NCBI GenBank assembly: GCA_900541145.1
Contig: UQIH01000006.1
Span: forward strand, 34,331-98,330
DNA: 64,000 nt
Origin: an uncultured Collinsella sp.
GTDB lineage: Bacteria > Actinomycetota > Coriobacteriia > Coriobacteriales > Coriobacteriaceae
Direction of reading: 5' to 3'
Below are positions 33,470 to 42,316 of this stretch, piece by piece; the first letter of the stretch is position 1, and every line of letters starts with the position of its first letter. The position numbers and the translations under genes are program-made. The notes beneath the pieces are model-generated. The model saw only the letters and a program-made list of their open reading frames with translations, was not told the DNA's origin and did no database searches.

Positions 33470-36283
33470 TTACCCCGTGTTCTGCAATCCTGCCGAGACG
33501 CCGGTCACAGTCGAAAGGATCAGGCTCATGTACTCGGCCTTCTTCTCCTCGGCCATCTCGTCCTGGTTCATACGCACCTCGCGAAGGGCGCGGACCTGGG
33601 CGATGGACAGGGCGTCGACATAGGGGTTACGCACGCGAACGGCGCAGCCGAGCACGCGGCGGCGCTGCAGCGGCCACTCGTCACCGACGATGGCAAGGAC
33701 CCACTTACGCGTGAGCTGCATCTCGGTGAAGACCTTCTCGGACAGATCCTGCCGATCGCCCAGGTGCAGATACATCTTGGCGATGCGCTGATCGGTCTTA
33801 GCGATCGACATCTCGATGTTGTCGATAAAGGTGCGGAAGAACGGCCACTCCTGGTAGGCAGCCTTAAGCTGGTCCAGATCGCCAAACTGCTCGCAGGCGG
33901 TCCCCAGGCCGTACCAAGCGGCCAGATTGATGCGCGCCTGGCTCCAGCTGAAGATCCACGGAATGGTACGCAGGTCGTCGAGCGACTTGGCGCCCAAGCC
34001 ACGCTTGGCGGGACGCGAGCCGATCGGCAGCAGACCGACCTCGGTCAGCGGCGTCACGGTCGAGAACCACGGTGTAAAGTCCTCGGTATTCAGCAGGTCC
34101 AGATAGCGCTCGTGGCTTGCGGCGTTGAGCTTCTCGGCCATATCCCAGAACTTCTGCGTGGTCTCGGTGTTGGTCTTCTCGACACTCGGGGCCGACTGCA
34201 AAAGCGTTGCAGCGGCAACGGACTCAACATGGCGCTGAGCCAGCGTGCGGTTGCCGTAACGGGCAAAGATGACCTCGCCCTGCTCGGTGAGCTTAAAGAA
34301 GCAGTTGACCGAACCCTTGGGCTGAGCCAGCACGGCCTTGTTGGCCGGGCCGCCGCCACGGCCCACGGCACCGCCGCGACCGTGCATGAGCACCAAATCG
34401 ATATCGTTCTTCTCTGCCCACTTGGCGATGCGCTCCTGCGCGGAGTGCAGCGCGAGCATGGCCGTGGTAGGACCGGCATCCTTGGAGGAGTCGGAGTAGC
34501 CCAGCATGACCTCCATGCGGCGGTTGGTCTGGGCAAGGCGCTTTTGCACCACGGGCAGCGTGAGCATCTGGTCGAGCACGTCGACGCAGCCCTCGAGGTC
34601 CTCGAGCTGCTCGAACAGCGGGATCACGTCGAGCTCGGGGACATCCTCCTCGTGTGCAAAGGACAAGTGGGCAAGCTCAAAGACGTCGGCCACATGCTGG
34701 GCGCTCTTGGTGAACGAGATGATGTAGCGGTGCGCCATCTTCTTGCCGTAGCGCTTTTGGATGGAACCGATGGCACGGAAGGTATCGATGACCTCGCGCG
34801 TCATGGGCTGCAGATCGCCATGGATACCGTTCTCGTGGATATCCTTGAGGGCGCGGGCATGCACCACGGAGTGCTGACGGAACTCCATCTCGACCATATG
34901 GAAGCCGAAGGACTCGACCTGCCAGATGATGGTCTGCACCGGACCGTAGGCGGCACGGACGGCTCCGCAGGCGGCCAGCGAACGCTGGACGACGCGCAGG
35001 TCATCCAGGAACTCGTCGGCGCTGTGATACATGGTGTCGGTGATGCGGCGCACGGTGGCGTTCAGGCGGTCGGCCATGACGAGCATGACGGCGCGATGCG
35101 GCTCGTGCTCGGAGATCAGCTCAGCGCGGGCCGTGTACCGAGGGCTCATCTCGACCTGATGGTTCCACAGGTTAATGAGCTCGGCAGAAGGCTTGCTGTA
35201 GGTGGCCTCGAGCGTGAGGTTGCGGCCGATGCGGCGGCACTTGTCCTCGAGCTTGAGCACCATGTGCGTAAAGTACTTGGCGGCGACCTCACGGCTCACC
35301 TTGGCGGTGACGTTGGGGTTACCGTCGCGGTCGGAACCGATCCAGCTGCCGGGATGGAAGAACGCCGGGCACAGCGGCGGCACAGTACCGGCCTTGTCGC
35401 CCAGCACCCAATCGTCAAAACGACGATAGATAACGGGGATAACGTCGAACAGCGTGTTATCGAAGATGTCGATGATGGTATCGGCTTCCTCGACCGGCGT
35501 GGGCTTCTTGAGCGCGATGGGGCTCGTACGCACCAGGGCGTCGATCTCCTGCAGCATATGGCGCTCGTTCTCCACCAGGTCGGAGCCGCCCAGACGCGGA
35601 CGCTCCTCCAGCAGGTTGGAGATACGGCGGATCTTGCCCTCGACGGCCTTACGACGGGCCTCGGTGGGATGTGCGGTAAAGACAGGGTGGAACTCGAGCT
35701 TGTCGAGCAGCTCGTTAGCACCCTCGACACCCATCTCGTCTACCAGCTGGTGATAGGCAACGGTGAGCTCGTTGGCGGGATCGACCTCGGTATCGGTCGA
35801 CGCACCGGCCTCGCGCTCGCGCAGCTGCGCCACGCGGTAATTCTCCTCCGACAGGTTTGCCAGGTGGAAGAAGCTCGTAAAGGCGCGGACGATAACCTGC
35901 TGCTTATCGAGCGGCAGGCTGTCGATCAAATCGACGACCTCACGGAATGCCACGGCGGTGGACTCATCGGCAGTAGGCACGCCCTGCTCGTCGACGGCCT
36001 CGTCGGCAGCACGGCTGCCGGGGTTACCGGCATTGGCCACAATCTCGGCCGACAGAATCTTGTCGAACAGGTCTGCGATCTCGGGATCATACTCGCTAAG
36101 CACACGACGCTCCAGGCGCAGGAACAGCGCCAGATCATCGCGCAGCTCCTCGGGGATCTCGATCTCGGCGAGACGCTCCCTGGACTCGGCATTCGAGCCG
36201 ATTCGGTTAACGAGGTGGTTGACCACGGCAGCGACGCGCGCCGCGGCTTCGGGTACAGACTGGTTGCTTAGGTTCTCAGCCAC
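33470..36283 (-). CDS. ppc: Ppc, phosphoenolpyruvate carboxylase
   Basis: Makes oxaloacetate from PEP and bicarbonate, feeding the reductive branch of the citric acid cycle. The long protein (937 residues from the GTG, 941 from an ATG at 36295) shows the catalytic FTAHPTEARRK, GSDRDGNPNVT, the active-site MLGYSDSSKDAGP, the mobile loop FHGRGG equivalent LMHGRGGAVGRGGGP and the conserved C-terminus with Q-NTG. The GTG at 36283 has GGGAGG at proper distance, while the ATG at 36295 sits directly on its ribosome site. An element with 29-bp arms follows the stop. Confidence 0.95.
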   Translation of the reverse strand: MAENLSNQSVPEAAARVAAVVNHLVNRIGSNAESRERLAEIEIPEELRDDLALFLRLERRVLSEYDPEIADLFDKILSAEIVANAGNPGSRAADEAVDEQGVPTADESTAVAFREVVDLIDSLPLDKQQVIVRAFTSFFHLANLSEENYRVAQLREREAGASTDTEVDPANELTVAYHQLVDEMGVEGANELLDKLEFHPVFTAHPTEARRKAVEGKIRRISNLLEERPRLGGSDLVENERHMLQEIDALVRTSPIALKKPTPVEEADTIIDIFDNTLFDVIPVIYRRFDDWVLGDKAGTVPPLCPAFFHPGSWIGSDRDGNPNVTAKVSREVAAKYFTHMVLKLEDKCRRIGRNLTLEATYSKPSAELINLWNHQVEMSPRYTARAELISEHEPHRAVMLVMADRLNATVRRITDTMYHSADEFLDDLRVVQRSLAACGAVRAAYGPVQTIIWQVESFGFHMVEMEFRQHSVVHARALKDIHENGIHGDLQPMTREVIDTFRAIGSIQKRYGKKMAHRYIISFTKSAQHVADVFELAHLSFAHEEDVPELDVIPLFEQLEDLEGCVDVLDQMLTLPVVQKRLAQTNRRMEVMLGYSDSSKDAGPTTAMLALHSAQERIAKWAEKNDIDLVLMHGRGGAVGRGGGPANKAVLAQPKGSVNCFFKLTEQGEVIFARYGNRTLAQRHVESVAAATLLQSAPSVEKTNTETTQKFWDMAEKLNAASHERYLDLLNTEDFTPWFSTVTPLTEVGLLPIGSRPAKRGLGAKSLDDLRTIPWIFSWSQARINLAAWYGLGTACEQFGDLDQLKAAYQEWPFFRTFIDNIEMSIAKTDQRIAKMYLHLGDRQDLSEKVFTEMQLTRKWVLAIVGDEWPLQRRRVLGCAVRVRNPYVDALSIAQVRALREVRMNQDEMAEEKKAEYMSLILSTVTGVSAGLQNTG

Positions 36284-36449
36284 GTTTCCTCCCATTCCTC
36301 CTTCTATGCACGTAACATGCGGTATTCATTATAGGCACTTGCCAAAAACTTTCGACGCTGATTGCGCTTTACCACACAAAAGTATTTTCTGCATTGCAAG
36401 GCTTTTTGCCCCAAATGGTCGTATTTCTCGGTGGGCGGCATATGCAAAC

Positions 36450-36481
36450 GGGGGCATTCCGCATAAATGCGAAACACCCCC
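36450..36481 (-). terminator. Stem-loop after hisS
   Basis: GGGGG...TT-CGCAT pairs with ATGCG-AA...CCCCC with small internal mismatches, 60 bases past the hisS stop. Confidence 0.5.
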
Positions 36482-36541
36482 GTAACAATCGCCCGCAATG
36501 AGCTGAACTTTTTAGTGAGTCCACAGCTCAAAAATCATGCG

Positions 36542-37855
36542 CTACAGGCGCTCGCGAACCGCCTCGACCACGTTGGCCAGATCGACGAGGACCTCGTCAT
36601 GGCTCTGCATGTCGCGTACCTTGACCTTGCCGGCGGCGAGCTCGTCGCCGCCCAGGACTAGGATGAGCTTAGCGCCCACCTTGTCGGCCTGCTTAAACTG
36701 AGCCTTGAGCGAACGACCCTGGTAGTCGGCCTCGGTCACGATACCTGCAGCGCGAAGCTCCTGCGTAATGGCAAAAACGTTCTGGCGCAACTCCTTGCCG
36801 GCGTTGGCGACGTAGACACACGGGGTCTCATCGGCGCCCAGGTCACTGCCAAAAGCCTGCAGGGCCAGCAGGGCGCGCTCAAAGCCGACAGCAAAGCCGA
36901 CGCCGGCCGTAGGCTTGCCGCCCTCGAGCTCGACCAGGCCGTCGTAGCGACCGCCGCCACCGATGGAGCCGACACCGGCGCCGGGGGCCTCGACCTCAAA
37001 AACGGTGCGGGTGTAGTAGTCCAGGCCGCGCACCAAGGTGGGATCCTCGACATACTCGATGCCGGCGGCATCCAGATAACGCTTGACCTGCTCGTAGTGC
37101 TCGCGACACTCGTCGCACAGGTTGTCGCCCATCAGCGGGGCCTCGGCCATGATCTCGCGGCAGTGGTCGTTCTTGCAGTCGAAGGCGCGCAGCGGGTTAA
37201 GTTCGGCGCGCTCGCGGCACTCGTCGCACATCTCGTCGGCGTGATCGAGAATGAACTGCTTGACCTGCTCGCGATAGGCCGGACGGCACTGGGCATCGCC
37301 CATCGAGTTAATGAGCAGACGAAGCTTGGAAAGATCGAAGCCCAGGCGCTTGTAGAACTCCATGAGCATAATGATGCACTCGGCGTCTGCCGCCGGATCG
37401 GGAGCACCGAGCCACTCGATGCCCACCTGGTGGAACTGACGCAGACGACCCTTCTGGGGACGCTCGCCGCGGAACATGGCCTCGGCATAGTAGGCCTTAA
37501 ACGGCGTGGAGCCCTGAGGCACCAGGTTGTTCTCCACGACGGCGCGCACCACGCCGGCCGTGCCCTCGGGGCGAAGCGCCAGGCGCTGCTTGGGCTTGAG
37601 CTTGGTATCGGTACCCTCGGTAAAGACGCGCTCAAGGTTGGCGCCGCTAAACACGCGGAACATCTCCTTGCGAACGACGTCGGTCGACTGGCCGATACCG
37701 TGGACAAACACGTCCACTTGCTCGATCGCGGGCGTCTCGATGGGCTTAAAGCCAAACGGCTCGAATACGCCGGCAGCGATCTGCTGCATCTTTTGCCAGG
37801 CGCGCATCTCGGCGCCGATAAGGTCGCGGGTTCCCTCCGCCTTCTGTGCCTGCAT
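36542..37855 (-). CDS. hisS: HisS, histidyl-tRNA synthetase
   Basis: 437 residues, class II synthetase. Motif 2 (YAEAMFRGERPQKGRLRQFHQVGIE), the His-specific motifs LVRGLDYYTRTVFE and GGGGRYDGL, and motif 3 (VGFAVGFERALL) are all present, and the C-terminal anticodon domain is complete. Between motif 2 and the histidine motifs there is a Cys-rich stretch (CDEC, CREI, CDEC) that may bind zinc. The ATG at 37855 has AAAGGTG upstream. Confidence 0.96.
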   Translation of the reverse strand: MQAQKAEGTRDLIGAEMRAWQKMQQIAAGVFEPFGFKPIETPAIEQVDVFVHGIGQSTDVVRKEMFRVFSGANLERVFTEGTDTKLKPKQRLALRPEGTAGVVRAVVENNLVPQGSTPFKAYYAEAMFRGERPQKGRLRQFHQVGIEWLGAPDPAADAECIIMLMEFYKRLGFDLSKLRLLINSMGDAQCRPAYREQVKQFILDHADEMCDECRERAELNPLRAFDCKNDHCREIMAEAPLMGDNLCDECREHYEQVKRYLDAAGIEYVEDPTLVRGLDYYTRTVFEVEAPGAGVGSIGGGGRYDGLVELEGGKPTAGVGFAVGFERALLALQAFGSDLGADETPCVYVANAGKELRQNVFAITQELRAAGIVTEADYQGRSLKAQFKQADKVGAKLILVLGGDELAAGKVKVRDMQSHDEVLVDLANVVEAVRERL

Positions 37856-37918
37856 GGGCAAACACCTTTCTTTTGTATCGCGTCATAGGTAGTAGTCATT
37901 ATACGGCACAAACACAAA

Positions 37919-37982
37919 CCGCGGCGGCGCATCTGACCGAACGAGGGTATGGGGGCTCGTTCGGCCAGATGCGCCGCCGCGG
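37919..37982. repeat. Long hairpin upstream of hisS (27-bp arms)
   Basis: Arms 37919-37945 and 37956-37982 (CCGCGGCGGCGCATCTG...) are complementary except one position, which is a U.G pair on the minus strand. The loop is GGTATGGGGG. First of four stem-loops packed into the 304-base gap between the MFS gene and hisS, which has no ORF. Confidence 0.75.
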
Positions 37983-37986
37983 CAGC

Positions 37987-38050
37987 TGATTCGCTTTCCT
38001 CCGTCCCCTTCGAATCACATGATCCGTTGGGGACGGAGGAAAACGGATCA
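37987..38050. repeat. Two head-to-head copies of the dispersed 31-bp palindrome
   Basis: 37987-38017 reads TGATTCG...TTTCCTCCGTCCCC...CGAATCA and 38020-38050 reads TGATCCGTT...GGGGACGGAGGAA...AACGGATCA. The loops are reverse complements of each other. The second is identical, inverted, to 10989-11019. Confidence 0.75.
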
Positions 38051-38060
38051 TTTCGTGGGC

Positions 38061-38124
38061 CCGTGGCCGCCTAGGAAACCGAATGACGGTACGAGCATCC
38101 ATTCGGCTTCCTAGGCGGCCACGG
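38061..38124. repeat. Long hairpin after the MFS gene (25-bp arms)
   Basis: CCGTGGCCGCCTAGGAAACC... (38061-38085) pairs with 38100-38124 with one exception that is a U.G pair on the minus strand. The loop is 14 bases. It lies 36 bases past the MFS stop and may act as its terminator. Confidence 0.75.
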
Positions 38125-38159
38125 ACAGAGCGGGGCGAACAGCAAAGAGCGACGGACGT

Positions 38160-39464
38160 CTACTCCCCCGCCACGCTTGCGCGCAACTTGGCGGCGATGG
38201 GCTCAGACGCCAGCAAGAACGCCAGCATGACCACAGAGCACGCCAGGCACACAATCCAGGTGCTCACAAAGGAGCCCGTGGCATCGAACAGCACGCCCGA
38301 GACAATGGCGCCCACGGTGCCGCCGACCATCTCGAGCGAGGTAATGGTGCCCGTGACCTTGCCCAGGTCGGCCATACCAAACTGCTTAGACGCGGCGATA
38401 GTGGGCGTAATGGTGCCCATGCACGTTCCGATACCAAAGCTAATGGCAGCCACGATGGGGCCGAGGTCGGTTGCGGGGAAGCACAGGGCGACGCAGGCGA
38501 CGATGCACGCAACGGATCCCAGCACGTTGCCAAAGCGCAGACCAAAGCGATCGTAGATGGCGCCGAGCGAAATCTTGGCGATAACGACGGTGACCATATA
38601 GGCCGAAAGCACAGTGCCCGCCCACATGGGATCGTGGCCGCCCGTGACGATCTTGGCGCCGTTGACGGTAACGCTCGTCATGTTGGTGACCTGGTTGGGC
38701 AAGATGGCGCCGTTAACGAGGCCCATAAAGAGGAAGGCGACGACAAGCAGCCAAAACGCCGGGCTCTTCTTGATGCGAGACCAGCCAACGTTAACCTCGG
38801 GCGCCGTGTGCTCGTCCTTGTCGCCGGCCGTCGAGACGGACGGATCGCCCGGGTTCTCGCCGAGCGGCTTAAGGCCGATCTCGGAAGGCTTGGTGCGGAA
38901 GGAATAGGCCGTGATGGGCAGCGCCGCCACCATGCAGATAGCCGCGAGCACCAGGAAGGCGGAACGCCAGCCAACGCTCACGATGAGCGAGCTCACGATG
39001 GGAGACAGAATGGCCCCGCCAAAGCCCGAGCCCGAAAGCGCGATGGAGATGGCGAGACCGCGCTTAGCGGTAAACCAGTTGGCGGTCACAAGGCTAATGA
39101 GCAGGCGGGTCGAGGCCACGGCGAAACAGCCTGAGACGGCAAAGAGCACGTAAACCTGCCACAGCTCACCGACAAAGCTCATGCCGGCAAGAACGGCAGA
39201 GGTGGCGATAACAGTAAGGGAGCCCAAAACGCGACCGCTCACTTTATCGGCCACATGACCGATCACAAGTGAGCCGATAACGCTCACCACGGTGGAGATG
39301 GCGTTGGAGATGTTGTACTGCGCAAGAGAAATGCCCAAGTCGCTGACGATGAGCGGCTGGAACAGGCTCATGCAGTTAACGAAAATCGTGTAGCACGTGG
39401 CCATGACGACAAAGCCGGAGGCCACGACGAGCCAACCGGGGAAGAATTTATACTGCCGGGACAT
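38160..39464 (-). CDS. MFS transporter (oxalate/formate antiporter-like)
   Basis: 434 residues with twelve membrane segments. The N-terminus (FFPGWLVVASGFVVMATCYTIFVNCMSLF) and motifs GHVADKVSGR, NWFTAKRGLAISIALSGSGFGGAILSP and YDRFGLR are those of the OFA/monocarboxylate group of the major facilitator superfamily, which moves small organic anions. The substrate is not certain. The start MSRQYKFF has GGAGCAGT upstream; a much longer reading frame extends further but has no site. The M20 gene lies 122 bases upstream on the same strand. Confidence 0.88.
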   Translation of the reverse strand: MSRQYKFFPGWLVVASGFVVMATCYTIFVNCMSLFQPLIVSDLGISLAQYNISNAISTVVSVIGSLVIGHVADKVSGRVLGSLTVIATSAVLAGMSFVGELWQVYVLFAVSGCFAVASTRLLISLVTANWFTAKRGLAISIALSGSGFGGAILSPIVSSLIVSVGWRSAFLVLAAICMVAALPITAYSFRTKPSEIGLKPLGENPGDPSVSTAGDKDEHTAPEVNVGWSRIKKSPAFWLLVVAFLFMGLVNGAILPNQVTNMTSVTVNGAKIVTGGHDPMWAGTVLSAYMVTVVIAKISLGAIYDRFGLRFGNVLGSVACIVACVALCFPATDLGPIVAAISFGIGTCMGTITPTIAASKQFGMADLGKVTGTITSLEMVGGTVGAIVSGVLFDATGSFVSTWIVCLACSVVMLAFLLASEPIAAKLRASVAGE

Positions 39465-39585
39465 ACTGCTCCTTTTAAACAAACGAATAGCCTGCGCCGG
39501 GCGCCGGTAGTGCCCAAGATTGCCTTGAAAGACAAGGGCATAGGCCTTATGGACATGCCCGCAGGCTTGAAAGCAAGGTTGGGTG

Positions 39586-40881
39586 TTACCGGTGGTCGGC
39601 GATATAGCCCAAAGCGACCGCCGCGTAAGCCGCGGCGCCGAGCGGCAGCTCGGCATCGCTAAAGCGTGCCTTGGGATGGTGCTGGGCAAAGTGTTCGTCC
39701 GTATCGGTCACAGCAGCGCCGATCGTAAAGTACGCGCTCGGGATCTCGCTCGAGATAAGCGCAAAGTCCTCGCTCGCCATGGCGTGGAACAGCGGCAGGA
39801 AGGCGGCCTTGGGCAGCGTCGCGCCCACATAGCCAAGCGAAGCCTGGGTCATGTCGTCATCGAGGACGAGCGGGGGAACATCCGAGAGCGTCTCGATGGT
39901 CGCCGGCGTGCGATACGTCGTGGCAACACCTTTGACGACCTCCGCGATGCGGGTCTTGAGGTGCTCCATGAGCTCGACGTCGAAGCCGCGCAGCGTGCCT
40001 TCCAGCACGCAGGTATCTGGAATGACGTTGGCCGCTTGGCCGCCGGCAAACTTGCCCACGGTAAGTGCGACCTCCTTGGCGGCCGGCACTTCGCGAGCGA
40101 TGAGCTCCTGAAGCGCCAGGTGCACATGGACGCCGGCCGTGATGGGGTCGATGCAGATCTCGGGGCTCGAGCCATGGCCACCCTTGCCCTGCAGCGTGAT
40201 GCGGAAACCGTACACACCCGAGAGCGCCGGGCTCCCATAGAGCACCAGGCCGAGCGGCGATTGGCTGTTAACGTGCATGGCAAAGGCAGCCTGGGGACGC
40301 GGGTTCTCGAGCAAGCCGTCGGCGATGGCAGCGCGCGCTCCCTCAAAGGTCTCCTCACCCGGCTGAAACAACAGTTTGACGGTGGCATTGGCGTCGACGA
40401 GCTCGCCCTCGCGGGCCTTGAGCAGGCGCGCCGCACCAAGCAGCGCTGTCGCGTGCATATCGTGACCGCAAGCATGCATGCAGCCATTGGTGGATGCAAA
40501 GGGCTCGCCGGATTCCTCGACAACGGGCAGGGCGTCCATGTCGCCACGCAACATAACGACCGTTCCGGCCTGTTCGTCCGTGCAGACGCCATTGCCTTGG
40601 GCCGCGGTGGCACCGGCACCGACAAGGCCCACAACACAGGAGCCGTCGACGAGCGTGGCAAATGGAATGTCCATCTCGGTCAGGCGCGCTTGGATATACG
40701 CAGAGGTCTGCGGGAGGCTATTACCCAGCTCGGGCATCTGGTGTAAATCGTGTCGCCACGCAGCGAGCTCGCCTGCAAAAGCCTGAGCCTCTGCAACAAG
40801 ACCGTCACCGATAGCGGCCTGCGCCGCCGCGGTGGCCTTGGGCGCTGATTGCGGTTGAAAATCGGACAGAGCTGGTGCCAT
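39586..40881 (-). CDS. M20-family amidohydrolase (peptidase/N-acyl amino acid hydrolase)
   Basis: 431 residues, M20D type (hippurate hydrolase and IAA-amino acid hydrolase relatives). Metal ligands are seen in HACGHDMHATALLGAA, in QPGEETFEGA and near the C-terminus in HAMASEDFALI; LRGDMDALPV is the conserved Asp segment. The dimerisation domain carries GKGGHGSSPE. It cleaves an acyl group or a small peptide bond, with the exact substrate unknown. GGAGGGCATCT precedes the ATG. A downstream MFS carrier could import its substrate. Confidence 0.9.
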   Translation of the reverse strand: MAPALSDFQPQSAPKATAAAQAAIGDGLVAEAQAFAGELAAWRHDLHQMPELGNSLPQTSAYIQARLTEMDIPFATLVDGSCVVGLVGAGATAAQGNGVCTDEQAGTVVMLRGDMDALPVVEESGEPFASTNGCMHACGHDMHATALLGAARLLKAREGELVDANATVKLLFQPGEETFEGARAAIADGLLENPRPQAAFAMHVNSQSPLGLVLYGSPALSGVYGFRITLQGKGGHGSSPEICIDPITAGVHVHLALQELIAREVPAAKEVALTVGKFAGGQAANVIPDTCVLEGTLRGFDVELMEHLKTRIAEVVKGVATTYRTPATIETLSDVPPLVLDDDMTQASLGYVGATLPKAAFLPLFHAMASEDFALISSEIPSAYFTIGAAVTDTDEHFAQHHPKARFSDAELPLGAAAYAAVALGYIADHR

Positions 40882-40960
40882 AGATGCCCTCCAGTGAAGT
40901 TTTAGCAGTAAGCACTTTCATGTTCTAAAGTGCAATGCATAACTTTAAAGGCGAGGTATA

Positions 40961-40987
40961 AAAAAACGCCACCCCAGAAGGGCGGCG
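40961..40987 (-). terminator. Terminator of the EamA gene
   Basis: CGCCACCC and GGGCGGCG pair closely; the minus strand continues TTTTTTTATACC, 12 bases past the stop. Confidence 0.8.
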
Positions 40988-40998
40988 CAACAAGTTGT

Positions 40999-41982
40999 TT
41001 ACAATTGCTGGCGCGGCTTTTTGCGCAAAAAATCGAAGTGAGTCTCACTCAAAATAATCGACAGGAAGATGAGCGCAAAGCCGGCAAGCAGGCGCGAGGT
41101 GAGCGCCTCCCCCATCAGCAGCACCGAAAACAACACGCCCGAAGGCGACTCCATCGAAAGGAGCAGCGAGCCCGTCGAGGCCGGGACATGCGCCAGGCCG
41201 ACGTTTTGGATGAGCAGGGCCACACATGTGCAGCCCACCGAGAGAAACGCCATCACACTGATAAAGCTCGGCGTCCAAACGGACAGAGGCGCTTGGGTCT
41301 CGAATAGCAGCGACGAGATCAGGCTCAGCACGCCGTTGCCCACAAACATCCAAAACGTGATGACGTTGATGTCCATTTTGCGACCGTACTTGGCGGTCAC
41401 CGCCATCTGGACGGCGAAGAAGACCGCGCCCGCCAGCGTAATGACGTCACCGATGTTGAATTCAACGCTATCGAGGGCCACCAAGCCAATGCCCGCCAAG
41501 CACAGCAGTGCCGCGCCCAGGTTATAGCGGGTGAGTTTTTCGCCGCTCAGAAAATAGCTCGCGAATGGCACGAGGATGCAATACGTGCCCGTCAAAAAAG
41601 CATTCTTGCCCGCCGTGGTGTGCGCCAGGCCGACTGTCTGCAGGACGTAGGCGGCCCACATTAGTGTGCCCATTCCAAGTCCGACGATAAGGTTGCGGGT
41701 ATTGAGGTGCGCGATAATGCGCTTGTGGAAGATGACAAACATGACCAACGCCGCAGGCAGAAAGCGCACGTAGAGCAGTTCAAACACCGGAATGGTGTCG
41801 AGCGCGTCCTTCATGGTCGTAAAGGAGTAGCCCCAGACGACTGCCACCGAAAGTAGCAGAACCTTCCAGAACAGCGGAGAGCGTGCGCCGGCGCCCCGGG
41901 GAATACCGCCCGCGCCCAAATCCTCACGGGCCACAGGGCTATCGGGCAAGTTTTCGATTTCGCTGGCAGCGTATTGGGCCAT
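40999..41982 (-). CDS. EamA/DMT-superfamily transporter
   Basis: 327 residues with ten membrane segments in two EamA halves (VWGYSFTTMKDAL, AAYVLQTVGLAHTTAGKNAFLTG, then VQMAVTAKYGRK, QNVGLAHVPASTGSLLLSMESPSGVLFSVLLMGE). Family members export metabolites or amino acids. The N-terminus carries about 35 polar residues before the first membrane segment. It has a single-gene transcript, with its own terminator. The specific substrate is unknown. Confidence 0.88.
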   Translation of the reverse strand: MAQYAASEIENLPDSPVAREDLGAGGIPRGAGARSPLFWKVLLLSVAVVWGYSFTTMKDALDTIPVFELLYVRFLPAALVMFVIFHKRIIAHLNTRNLIVGLGMGTLMWAAYVLQTVGLAHTTAGKNAFLTGTYCILVPFASYFLSGEKLTRYNLGAALLCLAGIGLVALDSVEFNIGDVITLAGAVFFAVQMAVTAKYGRKMDINVITFWMFVGNGVLSLISSLLFETQAPLSVWTPSFISVMAFLSVGCTCVALLIQNVGLAHVPASTGSLLLSMESPSGVLFSVLLMGEALTSRLLAGFALIFLSIILSETHFDFLRKKPRQQL

Positions 41983-42058
41983 GGAACATCCTCACACTCA
42001 ATCTGGGCGTGGTGTCCGCACGCGTATGGCTGCGTGCCGCCTCATGGTCAAATAAAAA

Positions 42059-42088
42059 CGGGGCGCACCGGACCCCCGGCACGCCCCG
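42059..42088 (-). terminator. Terminator upstream of the EamA gene
   Basis: CGGGGCG-CA-CCGG pairs with CCGG-CA-CGCCCCG; the minus strand continues with TTTTTATTTG. It probably ends the YhgE operon transcript. Confidence 0.8.
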
Positions 42089-42176
42089 CTACTGTAGCAA
42101 CAACCAAGCAGCCCACGCAATTCACCGCACTAAAGTACCGACTTGAATAACCTCGATGTTTCGTCAACGTCAGCGA

Positions 42177-42275
42177 AAACGACCCTAAGCGAGCAAGGTG
42201 ACGTGAAATGAAAGGGCGCTGACCTTCTGGTCGCGCCCTTGAAATTGAACGTCAGATTGCCGCTTAGGGTCGTTT
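42177..42275. repeat. Nested hairpin element (15-bp arms, 69-base interior)
   Basis: AAACGACCCTAAGCG and CGCTTAGGGTCGTTT are perfect arms. Inside, AAGGGCGC-TGACC-TTCT-GGTC-GCGCCCTT forms a second stem with GACGT / ACGTC further out. The architecture resembles the elements at 30736 and 33322, with another core. The 333-base gap between EamA and YhgE genes has no ORF. Confidence 0.65.
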
Positions 42276-42288
42276 GCAGCGTCGAGCC

Positions 42289-42316
42289 GTTACGCGGTTT
42301 GGTAAAACCGCGTAAC
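42289..42316. terminator. Hairpin touching the YhgE stop codon
   Basis: GTTACGCGGTTT and AAACCGCGTAAC form a perfect 12-bp stem that reaches the TAG of the gene ending at 42316. No T tract follows. Confidence 0.5.

Noticed and set aside
33764..36271. 835-codon open frame opposite ppc, and similar long frames opposite the ABC genes (2844-4943), htpG (47772-49724) and the two-component genes (52730-54919)
   Set aside because: They lie exactly antisense to conserved genes, have low-complexity products rich in His, Arg, Gly and Ala, and arise from GC-rich codon use.
38160..39689. Longer start for the MFS protein
   Set aside because: The extra 75 residues have no ribosome site and no family similarity; the ATG at 39464 has GGAGC and fits the family.
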